From contig CAWEXG010000001.1 of the NCBI GenBank assembly GCA_963812965.1, positions 1-64,000 on the forward strand: a DNA stretch of 64,000 nucleotides, read 5' to 3'. A model generated the notes under the pieces. It made no database searches. It was given only the letters and a program-made list of their open reading frames with translations, and was not told the origin of the DNA. This DNA comes from DASXMT01 sp963812965 (GTDB lineage: Bacteria > Actinomycetota > Acidimicrobiia > Acidimicrobiales > RAAP-2). Position numbers and translations under genes: made by a program. Shown piece after piece: positions 1-8,700 of the stretch. Numbering within the stretch: position 1 is the stretch's first letter; each line of letters starts with the position of its first letter.

Positions 1-42
1 TACATTGCGAACGTAGCGCTCTACCAGCTGAGCTACACCCCC
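1..42 (-). tRNA. tRNA-Ala (anticodon CGC), 3' part cut by window edge
   Basis: Read on the minus strand, the sequence starts with acceptor arm GGGGGTG. It continues with a D-arm (GCTC / GAGC) and an anticodon stem-loop CTACG-TTCGCAA-TGTA, which puts CGC at positions 34-36. The 5' end is at base 42; the variable loop, T-arm and 3' end lie beyond the window start. The identity as Ala rests on the anticodon alone. Confidence 0.88.
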
Positions 43-206
43 GAAGTGCCTGTCAACACTAGCCGCCCTGCCTTCGTCGCCGAATGGCCGCAACCGAGGC
101 CGACTGGGGACACGAAGCCGCACCGAACCACACCGGTGGTCACGCCAGCCCCACCCACAACAAGGCCCAGCCGAAAGCGACCCAACCAGCCCGGACCAAC
201 CCTCCG

Positions 207-1612
207 CTACGACTCTTTGACCGCCGACACCAGCTTGGTCAGCGTGTCCTTCGCATCGCCGAAGAGCATGGTCGTCTTCGGGTCGTACAGCAGCTCGTTG
301 TCGATACCGGCGAACCCGGGTCGCATCGATCGCTTCAGGAAGATGACGTTCTTCGCCTGGTCGACATTGACGATCGGCATGCCGTAGATGGGGCTCCCCG
401 GCGTGTTCTTGGCCGCAGGGTTCACCGTGTCGTTGGCGCCCACCACCAGCGCAACGTCGGTGGTCGACATCTCCGGGTTGGCCTCGTCCATCTCCTTCAA
501 CTGGTCGTAGGGCACGTTGGCCTCGGCCAGGAGTACGTTCATGTGGCCTGGCATGCGGCCGGCCACCGGGTGGATGGCGTAGGTGACCTCGACCCCCTTC
601 TCTAACGAGCGCGTCGGCCAGCTCCCGACGCCGTGTGCTGGGCCTGGGCCACAGCCAGCCCGTACCCGGGCACGATGACCACCTTGCGGGCGTAGGCCAG
701 CAGCACGCCGATGTCCTCGGCCGTCCCCGACTTCACCGGTCGGGCATCCGCTCCCGCTCCATCCGCACCACCGGTGGCGGTGACCACCGAGCCGAAGGCG
801 CTGAAGAGGATGTTGGGCAACGAACGGCCCATGGCCGAGCTCATCATGCGGGTCAACAGGATGCCCGATGCCCCCACCAGCGTCCCGGCGATGATCAGCA
901 GGTTCGAGTTCAACGTGAAGCCGGACGCGGCCACCGCCAGACCGGTGAACGAGTTGAGCAGCGAGATCAGCACCGGCACGTCGGCCCCACCGATGGGCAG
1001 CACGAAGATCACGCCCAGGACCAGCGACAGCACCACCATGACGATCAACAGCGGCGTGGACCCGGTGACCAGCGTGGCCACGGCGATCCCGACGATGGCC
1101 ACACCGAACACGGCGTTGATGATCTGCTGAGCCGGATAGGTGATCGGCCGACCGGTCATCAGCTCTTGGAGTTTGGCAAAGGCGATCGCGCTCCCGGCGA
1201 ACGACACGCAGCCGACTAGCACGCCGAAGAGCACCTCGGCGATCCGGTAGACGGCGGGCTTCCCCGGCGACTCGATGAGGAACACGGTCAACGACACCAG
1301 AGCAGCAGCACCGCCACCCACACCGTTGAAGATGGCCACCATCTGGGGCATCGCCGTCATCTTCACCTTGCGGGCAGCAGGCACGGCGATCGCCGCCCCC
1401 ACAACCATGGCCACGATGACCAGGATCAGGTTCTTGTCGCTACTGCGGAGCGCAGGGTTGGTAAACGTGAAGCCGACGGCCACCGTCGCTGCCGCCGCAC
1501 CGAGCAGGTTCCCCTTCCGGGCCCCCTTGGGTGAGCTCAGCCCCTTCAGGGCCAGGATGAAGCCGATGGCCGTCAGCAGGTAGACCAGATCGGTCCAGGT
1601 CCCAAGCGTCAT
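207..1612 (-). CDS. pntB: NAD(P) transhydrogenase subunit beta (frameshifted)
   Basis: This is the membrane and NADP(H)-binding subunit of proton-translocating transhydrogenase, which uses the proton gradient to transfer hydride from NADH to NADP+. The first ~325 residues hold the hydrophobic multi-helix domain and the start of the dIII nucleotide domain (VIVPGYGLAVAQAQH). Frame is then lost near base 640. It resumes near 600 as EKGVEVTYAIHPVAGRMPGH, followed by the conserved tail with VVGANDTVNP and MLFGDAKDT. The intervening RELADAL is readable in the third frame, so at least two indels lie within ~50 bp. Combined length is ~468 codons, normal for PntB. The start ATG overlaps the pntAB stop in an ATGA. 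Because all motifs survive, sequencing error is likelier than a pseudogene. Confidence 0.9.
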
Positions 1613-1980
1613 GACGTCGCATCTCCAGAGGCCGACTCACCCTTCGGGCTCTGGCCTGACGTTTGACCCGACGACGCTGCCGCCGCCCGCTCCGACGGCT
1701 TGACCTTGAACATCTCCAACATGCGGTCGGTCACGACGAAGCCGCCCACCACGTTGAGGGTGGCCAGCAGCACGGCTAGGAACCCTAAGGTCAGCTGGGC
1801 CGCACCATGTGCGTTGCCCATCACCAGCATGGTCCCCACCAGGATGATGCCGTGGATGGCGTTACTCCCCGACATGAGCGGGGTGTGCAGCACGCTCGGC
1901 ACCTTCGAGATGACTTCGTTGCCGACGAACGCCGCCAGTACGAAGATCGTCACGAACTCGATGATTCCGGTGTTGCTCAC
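1609..1980 (-). CDS. pntAB: NAD(P) transhydrogenase subunit alpha, part 2 (membrane)
   Basis: A short protein of ~123 residues with three to four hydrophobic helices, for example IIEFVTIFVLAAFVG, IHGIILVGTMLVMG and LTLGFLAVLLATLNVVGGF. This matches the separate transmembrane segment of the split alpha subunit found in many actinobacteria and alphaproteobacteria. The chosen start is GTG at 1980, because it forms a GTGA overlap with the pntAA stop and removes a basic, non-conserved extension that an upstream start would add. The C-terminus is an Ala/Ser/Gly-rich tail of ~25 residues. The stop overlaps the pntB ATG, so the three genes are probably translationally coupled. Confidence 0.9.
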   Translation of the reverse strand: MSNTGIIEFVTIFVLAAFVGNEVISKVPSVLHTPLMSGSNAIHGIILVGTMLVMGNAHGAAQLTLGFLAVLLATLNVVGGFVVTDRMLEMFKVKPSERAAAASSGQTSGQSPKGESASGDATS

Positions 1981-3150
1981 GATGCAGCCCCCTTCTCCGT
2001 CTCTCCTGCCCCCGTCCCCGGCAATCCCAACGCCTCGGCGGTCGGCCCGTGGACGACCTCGCCTGCCCGCACCACGCACGTGCCCGCCACGATCTCGTCG
2101 TCGAAGTCGGGGGCCAGCTCGCCATCGGTCACCAGTAAGCCCAGGAAGTTGGCGATGTTCCGGGAGTACAGGAAGCTGGCATGCGTCGGCATCGATGCCG
2201 GGGGGTTGGTCAAGCCCACCACCGTCACCCCGTTCCCCGTCACCACGTCCTCGCCGGGCACCGAGAGCTCACAGTTGCCACCGGAGTCGGCAGCCATGTC
2301 CACGATCACCGAGCCGTTAGCCATGCCCTGGACCATGGCCTCGGTCACCAACACCGGCGCCTTCCGACCGGGGATCTGAGCGGTGGTGATGACAACGTCG
2401 GCGTTGGCCACTTCGGTGGCCAGAAGCTCCTGCTGTTTGGCCAGGTACTCGGCCGACTGCTCCTTGGCGTACCCGCCGGTGCCTTCCTGGGTCTCCAGCG
2501 CCAGCTCCACGAACGTGGCGCCCAGGCTCTGAACCTCTTCCTTGGCGGCGGCGCGCACGTCGTAGGCCCGGACTACCGCACCCAGCCGGCGAGCGGTGGC
2601 GATGGCCTGGAGCCCGGCCACGCCGGCGCCCATCACCAACACCTTGGCGGGAGGCACCGTGCCCGCTGCCGTCATGAACATGGGAAAGAACTTGGCCAGG
2701 TGCTCGGCTGCCGACAGCCCGGCCCGGTACCCGCTGACCGTGGCCTGCGAGGACAGGGCGTCCATCGACTGCGCCGCGGCTGATCCGGGGAAGCAGGTCG
2801 AGGCTGTAGACAGTGGCCTTCTTACCTACCAGCGCCTGGACGACGTCGGGCGCGGACAGTGGCTGCAACATGCTGATCACCGATACCCCGTCGGGCAGCT
2901 GGGCGATCTCGTCGACGGTCGGAGGTTGCACCCGAGCCACGATCGAAGCTCCCTGGACAGCACTGGCAGCATCGGCGGCGACGGTGGCCCCTGCCGCTTG
3001 GTACGCAGCGTCGGGGAAACGGGCAGCAGCACCGGCACCGGCTTGGACCACTACCTCGATCCCGGTGGCGGCCAACTTGCCGGCCACCTCGGGAACGATC
3101 GCCACCCGAGCCTCGCCAGGACGGGTCTCTGTGTTAACGGCGAGTTTCAC
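1977..3150 (-). CDS. pntAA: NAD(P) transhydrogenase subunit alpha, part 1 (one frameshift)
   Basis: This is the NAD(H)-binding soluble subunit of the proton-translocating transhydrogenase (alanine dehydrogenase/PNT fold). The N-terminal half begins MKLAVNTETRPGEARVAIVP with a GTG start and runs in one frame to about base 2775. The rest, from MDALSSQATVSGYRAG, is in another frame and holds the nucleotide-binding motif VMGAGVAGLQA and the ADVVITTAQIPGRKAP region. One extra G in the stretch encoding ISRAQSMDAL accounts for the break. Repairing it gives ~390 residues, the usual length. It is the first gene of the pntAA-pntAB-pntB operon. The indel is more likely an assembly error than a real mutation. 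Confidence 0.9.
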
Positions 3151-3228
3151 GGCCGCCGGTATACAGGGAAATAGCCGCCACGGCCACTCGACGGGTCGTC
3201 ATCCTGCTCTTACCCAGTCGTGGGCGGC

Positions 3229-3288
3229 GCTCTGGGTGTCGCTCTGGGTGTCGCTCTGGGTGTCGCTCTGGGTGTCGCTCTGGGCAGT
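3229..3288. repeat. 12-bp tandem repeat, 4 perfect copies plus one degenerate
   Basis: The unit gctctgggtgtc is repeated without interruption at 3229, 3241, 3253 and 3265, followed by gctctgggcagt at 3277. It lies between the start of pntAA and the end of the SDR gene, with no gene in it. Confidence 0.95.
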
Positions 3289-3290
3289 CC

Positions 3291-4082
3291 TCATGGGCGT
3301 CCTGCCGCTGCCAAGAACGGTGGCGGCTCCCCCCCGCCGTGGGCCACCAGGTTGGCCCCGGTGACGAACCCGGCCATCGGCGACGAGACGAAGAGGCACA
3401 GAGAAGCGATGTCGTCCGGGGTCCCGAACCGACCCAGCGGCACCGTCGCTGCCACCCGGGCCATGCCTTCCGCCCCTCCGTAGTGGTCGTCAGCCGCCTC
3501 GGTGGCAACCAGCCCGGCACTGACGCAGTTGACCCGTACCTTCGGCGCCCACTCCATGGCCAACGACTGGGTCAGGTTGACCAGTCCCGCCTTGGCCGCT
3601 CCGTAAGCAGCCGTGCCCGGCGAAGGCCGCAGGCCGCTGACCGAGCCGATGTTGATGATGGAGCCCCCGTGCTCCTGATCCTGCATGACGGCGTTGGCGG
3701 CTTGACCGCAGTAGAGAGGTGCCAGCAGGTTGAGGGCCACGATCGAGCGGAAGAACCGGGGCGAGGCGGTGGCGGCATCGGCGTGAGGGGAGCCCCCGGC
3801 GTTGTTGACGAGGACACTGAGCTGGCCGAACCGGCTGGCAACGGCGGTGACCACCGCTGCTGCCTGTTCGGGATCACGAACGTCAGCGGTCACGAACGAT
3901 GCCGTCCTGGTCGCTCCGTCCGGCCCGGGGGCGCTGGGGAGATCCTCGTCGCTCGGCTGGTTGCGTCCGCACACCACGACCTGGGCACCAGCGCCGAGAA
4001 ACGCCTCGGTGATCCCTCGTCCGATGCCCCGGGCACCACCGGTCACGATGACGACACTCCCGTCGAAATCGAAGATCGCCAC
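3291..4082 (-). CDS. SDR-family oxidoreductase beside the ipd cluster (Rv3549c-like)
   Basis: A 263-residue classical short-chain dehydrogenase. The cofactor motif TGGARGIG is at ~14-21, NNAG at ~92, the active-site Tyr and Lys appear in YGAAKAG near residue 159, and the C-terminal GANLVAHGGG follows the usual SDR end. It is divergent from echA20 with ~160 bp between the starts. M. tuberculosis Rv3549c has the same position relative to echA20-ipdA-ipdB-ipdC, so a role in oxidising or reducing a hydroxyacyl-CoA intermediate of steroid C/D-ring breakdown is likely. Exact substrate cannot be read from the sequence. Confidence 0.85.
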   Translation of the reverse strand: MAIFDFDGSVVIVTGGARGIGRGITEAFLGAGAQVVVCGRNQPSDEDLPSAPGPDGATRTASFVTADVRDPEQAAAVVTAVASRFGQLSVLVNNAGGSPHADAATASPRFFRSIVALNLLAPLYCGQAANAVMQDQEHGGSIINIGSVSGLRPSPGTAAYGAAKAGLVNLTQSLAMEWAPKVRVNCVSAGLVATEAADDHYGGAEGMARVAATVPLGRFGTPDDIASLCLFVSSPMAGFVTGANLVAHGGGEPPPFLAAAGRP

Positions 4083-4101
4083 AGCTTCCTCCTGCGTAGT
4101 G

Positions 4102-4112
4102 ACTGTTACAGT
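4102..4112. promoter_or_regulatory. palindrome ACTGT-T-ACAGT between divergent SDR and echA20
   Basis: A perfect 5+1+5 inverted repeat lies 20 bp upstream of the SDR start, in the shared intergenic space with echA20. TetR-type regulators often bind such sites. The protein that binds here is unknown and the site does not match the mycobacterial KstR or KstR2 consensus as I remember it. Confidence 0.4.
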
Positions 4113-4246
4113 TCAGACGCCGTAATCACAGCACACTTGTGCAACCACACGATGCCATTACACGACACCACGGCACGCGATGCGACGGTTCTACTGCGCA
4201 ACGACGCCGTACCGACGTGCCACGCCGTCTACCGCCCGGAGCAGTC

Positions 4247-5005
4247 ATGCCAATCGAGACCTATCAGAAACAACCCGGTATCGCCGAGGTGGTCATCAAC
4301 CACCCGCCGGTCAACGCCCTGGACGTGGCCGGATGGTTCGGCCTGGCCGACGCCGTGCTGGCAGCAGGGCGGGTACCGGATAACCGAGTCGTGATCGTCC
4401 GGGCCGAAGGTCGCGGCTTCTGCGCCGGGGTCGACATCAAGGAGATCCAGGCCAAGGGTGACGACGCCCTGATCGGCGCCAACCGGGGCTGCTTCGCTGC
4501 GTTCGCCGCCATGTACGAGTGCGAGATCCCGGTCATCGCCGCCGTCCATGGCTTCTGTCTGGGTGGCGGGGTCGGGATCTGCGGCAACGCCGACATCGTC
4601 GTGGCCGCCGACGACGCCACGTTCGGGCTGCCCGAGGTGGATCGGGGGGCGCTCGGGGCTGCCACCCATCTCTCCCGGCTGGTGCCGCAGCACCGCATGC
4701 GGTCGATGGTCTACACGGCCGAGCCGGCTACCGCCGCCGAGCTACATCACTACGGCTCCGTTCTCCGGGTCGTCCCCGCCGCCGAGCTGGTGGACGCCGC
4801 CTACGAGGTGGCCGCCGACATCGCGTCGAAGAGCCCGACCATCATCCGGCGGGCCAAGGAGTCGCTCAACGCCATCGACCCGGTCGATGTGAAGCGGAGC
4901 TACCGGATGGAGCAGGGCTTCACCTACGAGCTACACGTCGCCGGCGTGGCCGACGAGCAACGGTCGGCGTTCGTGGAGAAGCGCGACGCCGACACCTCGA
5001 AGTAG
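4247..5005 (+). CDS. echA20: EchA20-like enoyl-CoA hydratase/hydrolase (steroid D-ring opening)
   Basis: A 252-residue crotonase-fold protein. GFCAGVDIKEIQ (~58-69) and GFCLGGGVGICGNADIV (~101) form the CoA oxyanion hole, and the GLPEVDRG stretch is near residue 128. In M. tuberculosis EchA20 hydrolytically opens the steroid D-ring of an indene-carboxyl-CoA intermediate. Identity here rests on overall similarity and on being followed immediately by ipdA, ipdB and ipdC in the mycobacterial order. I start at ATG 4247 (MPIETYQKQ), where family similarity begins; a longer reading from 4139 adds unrelated sequence. The gap to ipdA is 10 bp, so they are probably co-transcribed. Confidence 0.88.
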   Translation: MPIETYQKQPGIAEVVINHPPVNALDVAGWFGLADAVLAAGRVPDNRVVIVRAEGRGFCAGVDIKEIQAKGDDALIGANRGCFAAFAAMYECEIPVIAAVHGFCLGGGVGICGNADIVVAADDATFGLPEVDRGALGAATHLSRLVPQHRMRSMVYTAEPATAAELHHYGSVLRVVPAAELVDAAYEVAADIASKSPTIIRRAKESLNAIDPVDVKRSYRMEQGFTYELHVAGVADEQRSAFVEKRDADTSK

Positions 5006-5015
5006 GAAGGTCGCC

Positions 5016-5995
5016 ATGGCAGACAAACGACTCTCACTCGACGACCTCGTCGGCGAGCTCCGCAGCGGCATGACCATCGGCATCGGAGGCTGGGGTTCCC
5101 GCCGGAAGCCGATGGCCGCCGTCCGGGCACTCCTGCGGTCGAACCTCACCGATCTCACCGTGGTCAGCTACGGCGGTCCCGATGTCGGCCTCCTGTGTGC
5201 AGCCGGCAAGGTCAAGAAGGTGATCTTCGGATTCGTGACCCTCGACTCCATCCCAACCGATCCTCACTTCCGGGTAGCTCGCCAGACCGGTGCCGTCGAT
5301 GCCATGGAGGTGGACGAGGGCATGTTCTACCTGGGATTGCTGGCGGCATCACACCGGGTGCCGTTCCTGCCCACCAGGTCTGGACTCGGCTCCGACGTGC
5401 TCCGGGTCAACCCCTCGCTGCGCACTGTCACCTCTCCGTACGACGACGGTGAGGAGCTGGTGGCCATGCCCGCTCTCCGGCTCGATGCCGCGCTGGTCCA
5501 CGTGAACCGGGCGGACGCCTCGGGCAGTGGGCAGATCCTCGGACCCGACCCGTTCTTCGACGAGCTGTTCCTCGGGGCTGCCGACCGGCGGTTCGTCACC
5601 ACCGAGCAGTTGGTGGCGACCGAGGAGTTCGCCTCGCACGGGCCGATCCAGACCATGAGTATCAGCAGGCTGTTGACCGACGGTGTGGTGGAAACGCCAG
5701 GAGGCGCCCACTTCACGGCGTGCGTCCCCGACTACTCCCGGGACGAGGCGTTCCAAAAGGCGTACGTGGCCGCCGCCGGTGACGCCGACGGCGTGGGCGG
5801 CGTTCAGTCCGTCGTTACCTCGAAGTGGACGAGGGCGAGTACCAGACCCAGGTGAAGCAGGCGGCGGTCGAGCTCGCCGAGGCCAGAGCAGCCGAGAAGG
5901 CTGCGACATCAGGTGCAGTGGCCGAGAAGGCTGCGACATCAGGTGCAGCGACAGGAAAGGCTGTGGCAGCCCCGAGCACTGGAGGTGCGAAGTGA
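5016..5995 (+). CDS. ipdA: IpdA, alpha subunit of COCHEA-CoA hydrolase (3' end frameshifted)
   Basis: A glutaconate-CoA-transferase-family alpha subunit. With IpdB it forms the hydrolase that opens the last steroid ring (C-ring) of COCHEA-CoA. MADKRLSLDDLVGELRSGMT, GIGGWGSRRKPMAAVR and the ALVHVNRADASGSGQ region are typical. The main frame stops at 5855 after non-homologous residues. A second frame resumes at about 5825 (LEVDEGEYQTQVKQAAVELA), then two AEKAATSGA repeats, ending at TGA 5995. Two or more small indels near 5795-5830 explain this. The corrected stop overlaps the ipdB GTG as GTGA, which supports 5995 as the true end. The repeat-rich tail looks like an added linker. Confidence 0.85.
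5891..5950 (+). repeat. 30-bp direct repeat, two copies, in the ipdA 3' tail
   Basis: Two adjacent 30-bp units begin gccgagaaggctgcgacatc at 5891 and 5921 and differ at one base at the end. They encode AEKAATSGAV / AEKAATSGAA in the corrected ipdA frame. The length is a multiple of three, so frame is preserved. Confidence 0.92.
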
Positions 5996-6789
5996 GCGAG
6001 TCCGGCACCGTTGACGAAGGTGCCATCGACGGCGGAGTGACCAGAGCGGAGTACTGCATCGTCGCTTGTGCCGAGGTCTTCCGCGGCGACGGCGAGGTGA
6101 TGGCCAGTGCGTTCGGGACAGCCCCGGCATTGGGAGCACGGTTGGCCAAGCGCACCTTCACACCCGACCTGGTGCTCACCGACGGCGACGCCGCCCTCAT
6201 GGAAGGTGCTCCCCCGTTGGGGACCAAGCCCGGGGAGCTGGTCCTCGAGTCCCACATGCCGTACCGGAAGGTGTTCGACGTCGTCTGGTCGGGACGACGC
6301 AACCTGATCATGATGGCCTCCCAGATCGACAGGACCGGGAACCAGAACATCAGCGCCATCGGCGAGTGGGCCAAGCCGAAAGCCCAGCTGGTCGGGGTAC
6401 GCGGCGCTCCCGGCAATACCGTCAACCACCCCACCAGCTACTGGGTGCCCAACCACTCGACCCGCTCGTTCGTGGAGCAGGTCGACGTGGTGTCGGGCGT
6501 GGGCTACGAACGGGCGGCTACCGCCGGTCCGGCAGCGACGAAGTTCCACGAGATCCGCTACGTGATCTCCAACCTCGGCGTGTTCGACTTCGAGACGCCC
6601 GACCACGTGATGCGGCTGCGGTCCGTCCATCCCGGGGTCGAGGTGGAAGAGATCGTGACCGCCACCGGCTTCGAGCTCCAGATCCCCGCTGTCGTGCCGG
6701 AGACGCGCCTGCCCACTCCAGAAGAGCTGGCCTTGATCCGCGACGTGCTCGACCCCAGGAGTCTGCGAGACCGCGAGGTGAAGGGGTGA
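5992..6789 (+). CDS. ipdB: IpdB, beta subunit of COCHEA-CoA hydrolase
   Basis: A 265-residue glutaconate-CoA-transferase beta-type subunit that partners IpdA in hydrolytic ring opening during steroid degradation. Characteristic stretches are RAEYCIVACAEVFRGDGEVM, ALMEGAPPLGTK, MPYRKVFDVVWSGRRNLIMM and QIDRTGNQNISAIGEW. I choose GTG 5992 as start because it overlaps the ipdA stop (GTGA) and fits the family N-terminus; longer upstream readings are shadow sequence over ipdA. The stop overlaps the ipdC GTG in the same way, so ipdA-ipdB-ipdC appear translationally coupled, as expected for subunits and enzymes of one pathway. Confidence 0.9.
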   Translation: MSESGTVDEGAIDGGVTRAEYCIVACAEVFRGDGEVMASAFGTAPALGARLAKRTFTPDLVLTDGDAALMEGAPPLGTKPGELVLESHMPYRKVFDVVWSGRRNLIMMASQIDRTGNQNISAIGEWAKPKAQLVGVRGAPGNTVNHPTSYWVPNHSTRSFVEQVDVVSGVGYERAATAGPAATKFHEIRYVISNLGVFDFETPDHVMRLRSVHPGVEVEEIVTATGFELQIPAVVPETRLPTPEELALIRDVLDPRSLRDREVKG

Positions 6790-7901
6790 GCGAGCACCCC
6801 ACCCAACCGGCTCGTCCACCGGTCCATCCGGCTCTGCACACCCCGTTCTGCGAGCTGGTGGGCGTGGAGTACCCCATCGTCCAGACCGGGATGGGCTGGG
6901 TGGCAGGTCCCCGCCTGGTCGCCGCCAGCGCCGAAGCAGGAGCTCTCGGCATCCTGGCCTCGGCCACCATGACCTACGACGAGCTGGTCGACGCCATCGC
7001 CGAGGTCCGGTCCCGCACCGATCGCCCGTTCGGGGTCAACATGCGCACCGACGTCGCCGACGTGGCCGACCGGGTGGCGCTGATGATCAAGAACGGCGTG
7101 CGGGTGGCCAGCTTCGCCCAAGCCCCCAACCCCGAGCTGGTGACACGGTGCAAGGACGCTGGGTTGGTGGTCATGCCGACCATCGGGGCGAAGCGCCATG
7201 CCGAGAAGGTGGCCGGCTGGGGTGTCGACGCCGTGATCGCCCAGGGTGGCGAGGGCGGTGGCCATACCGGCACCGTGCCCACCTCGCTGCTGACCCCAGC
7301 GGTGGTCGACGCCGTCGGGGACCGGGTGGCGGTGATCGCCGCCGGCGGGTTCTTCGACGGCCGCGGGCTGGTGGCCGCCCTGTCGTACGGAGCGGCAGGG
7401 ATCGCCATGGGGACCAGGTTCCTCCTGTCTCAGGAGAGCCGGGTCCCCGACACCGTCAAGCAGGTGTACCTGGGGACGCCGGTCACCGGCACGGTGGTGT
7501 CCACGACGATCGACGGAGCGCCGCAGCGGGTGATCCGCACCAAGCTGGTGGACCATCTGGAGCGAGCCGGGTGGGTACGGAACCTGCCGAGAGCGCTGGC
7601 CAACGCCCATGCGTTCCGGCGTGAGACGAAGACGACCCTCACCGACCTGGTGCGCGAAGGCATCGCCATGAAGAAAGGCAACGAGCTGTCGTGGTCGCAG
7701 GTGATCATGGCGGCCAACGCCCCGATGATGACCAAGGCGGCGTTGGTGGACGGCCGCACCGACGTGGGGGTGCTGCCCACCGGTCAAGTGGTCGGCACCA
7801 TCGAGGAGCTGCCGACGGTGGCAGAGCTGATCGGTCGGATCGTCGACGAAGCGACCGCCGTGCTCAACCGGTTCGGCAGTACGGGTACGGGAACCGCTTA
7901 A
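6786..7901 (+). CDS. ipdC: IpdC-like nitronate monooxygenase-family flavoenzyme
   Basis: A 371-residue TIM-barrel flavoprotein of the nitronate monooxygenase/2-nitropropane dioxygenase family. FMN-binding features include VQTGMGWVAGPRLVAASAEA near residue 35, AQGGEGGGHTG near 150 and VIAAGGFFDGRGLVAAL near 182. In mycobacteria IpdC (Rv3553) is an oxidoreductase acting on a hydroxylated indane-carboxyl-CoA intermediate of the steroid C/D rings. Its start GTG at 6786 overlaps the ipdB stop, and an upstream extension would only read through ipdB in another frame. Its stop overlaps the convergent DUF4190 gene stop by 4 bp, leaving no room for a terminator. Confidence 0.88.
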   Translation: MSEHPTQPARPPVHPALHTPFCELVGVEYPIVQTGMGWVAGPRLVAASAEAGALGILASATMTYDELVDAIAEVRSRTDRPFGVNMRTDVADVADRVALMIKNGVRVASFAQAPNPELVTRCKDAGLVVMPTIGAKRHAEKVAGWGVDAVIAQGGEGGGHTGTVPTSLLTPAVVDAVGDRVAVIAAGGFFDGRGLVAALSYGAAGIAMGTRFLLSQESRVPDTVKQVYLGTPVTGTVVSTTIDGAPQRVIRTKLVDHLERAGWVRNLPRALANAHAFRRETKTTLTDLVREGIAMKKGNELSWSQVIMAANAPMMTKAALVDGRTDVGVLPTGQVVGTIEELPTVAELIGRIVDEATAVLNRFGSTGTGTA

Positions 7902-8563
7902 CTACCGCAGGTACCGGTACCGCCGTTGATCGCACAACCGCCGTTGGCACCGATGATGGCGAGCACGACGATCAGTACGCCGATGGCCACCACGCAGAAG
8001 CCGACGATGATCCCGGCCAGTGCCAGACCGTCGCCGGTCTGCATACCGTTCGACTTCCGGATCTGTGATCGGGCCACGAAGCCGAAGATGATCCCGAGAA
8101 TGGAAGGGACCCCCAGGAAGAAGATCCCTCCAGCAGCGCAGACGATCGAGGCGATGGCCAAGCCGTTGTTCCGACGACCTGGGGTGGCGACGTAGCCATA
8201 CCCAGCAGGGGGCAGGTACCCGGAGTACCCCGACGGTGGTGGGTACTGGGTCTGGGGATACTGCATTTGGGGGTACTGCGGATAGGGAGCCTGGGGGTAC
8301 TGGCCCGGCTGGCCGAGCGGCGGCTGGCCCGGCTGACCGAGCGGCGGCTGGCTCGGCTGTACACCCTGTGGGTACGTCGGGTACGACGACGGCTGAGCGG
8401 GTTGGGCCTGAGGCGCCTGGGCCGGTTGAGGAGTGTGCTGGTACCACCGACCGTCCGACGCCAGGTACCAACCCGACGGGTCCGGCTGCGGCGGCACACC
8501 TGAGTCTGCACCCGGCACCGCTCCGTGGTCGGCCCCCACCTCACTCCCCGGATCGGTAGTCAT
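7898..8563 (-). CDS. DUF2510/DUF4190-type membrane protein with Pro/Gln/Tyr-rich linker
   Basis: A 221-residue protein. A short DUF2510-like motif (DPSGWYLASDGRWYQ, ~28-42) is followed by a low-complexity PQY-rich linker of ~70 residues containing QPPLGQPGQ repeats. Two hydrophobic helices follow (IASIVCAAGGIFFLGVPSIL and ALAGIIVGFCVVAIGVLIVV) with a cytoplasmic-type loop, as in DUF4190. The C-terminus CAINGGTGTCGS has two Cys. Function is unknown; related actinobacterial proteins are small membrane proteins. Start at ATG 8563 (MTTDPGSE) is preferred over longer options because it leaves an acidic N-terminus common in this family. Confidence 0.75.
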   Translation of the reverse strand: MTTDPGSEVGADHGAVPGADSGVPPQPDPSGWYLASDGRWYQHTPQPAQAPQAQPAQPSSYPTYPQGVQPSQPPLGQPGQPPLGQPGQYPQAPYPQYPQMQYPQTQYPPPSGYSGYLPPAGYGYVATPGRRNNGLAIASIVCAAGGIFFLGVPSILGIIFGFVARSQIRKSNGMQTGDGLALAGIIVGFCVVAIGVLIVVLAIIGANGGCAINGGTGTCGS

Positions 8564-8700
8564 CGATGTCGGTATATCACCGGACAGGAGCGTCCAGGTG
8601 GTCAGGACCACAACGGGCATGCGGAGGGGTACGAAGAGGGCACGAGACGGCGTGACGGGAAGCCCAGAGCGATTATTTCGACACCACAACGCCGAGTAGC

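Noticed and set aside
84..1640. Long open readings antisense to pntB and pntAB
   Set aside because: They are shadows caused by high GC; composition (many Arg/Gly/His) has no family similarity and the pnt genes explain the region.
8236..8699. Open readings antisense to the DUF4190 gene
   Set aside because: Low-complexity mirror of the Pro/Gln/Tyr linker, no start site or motif.
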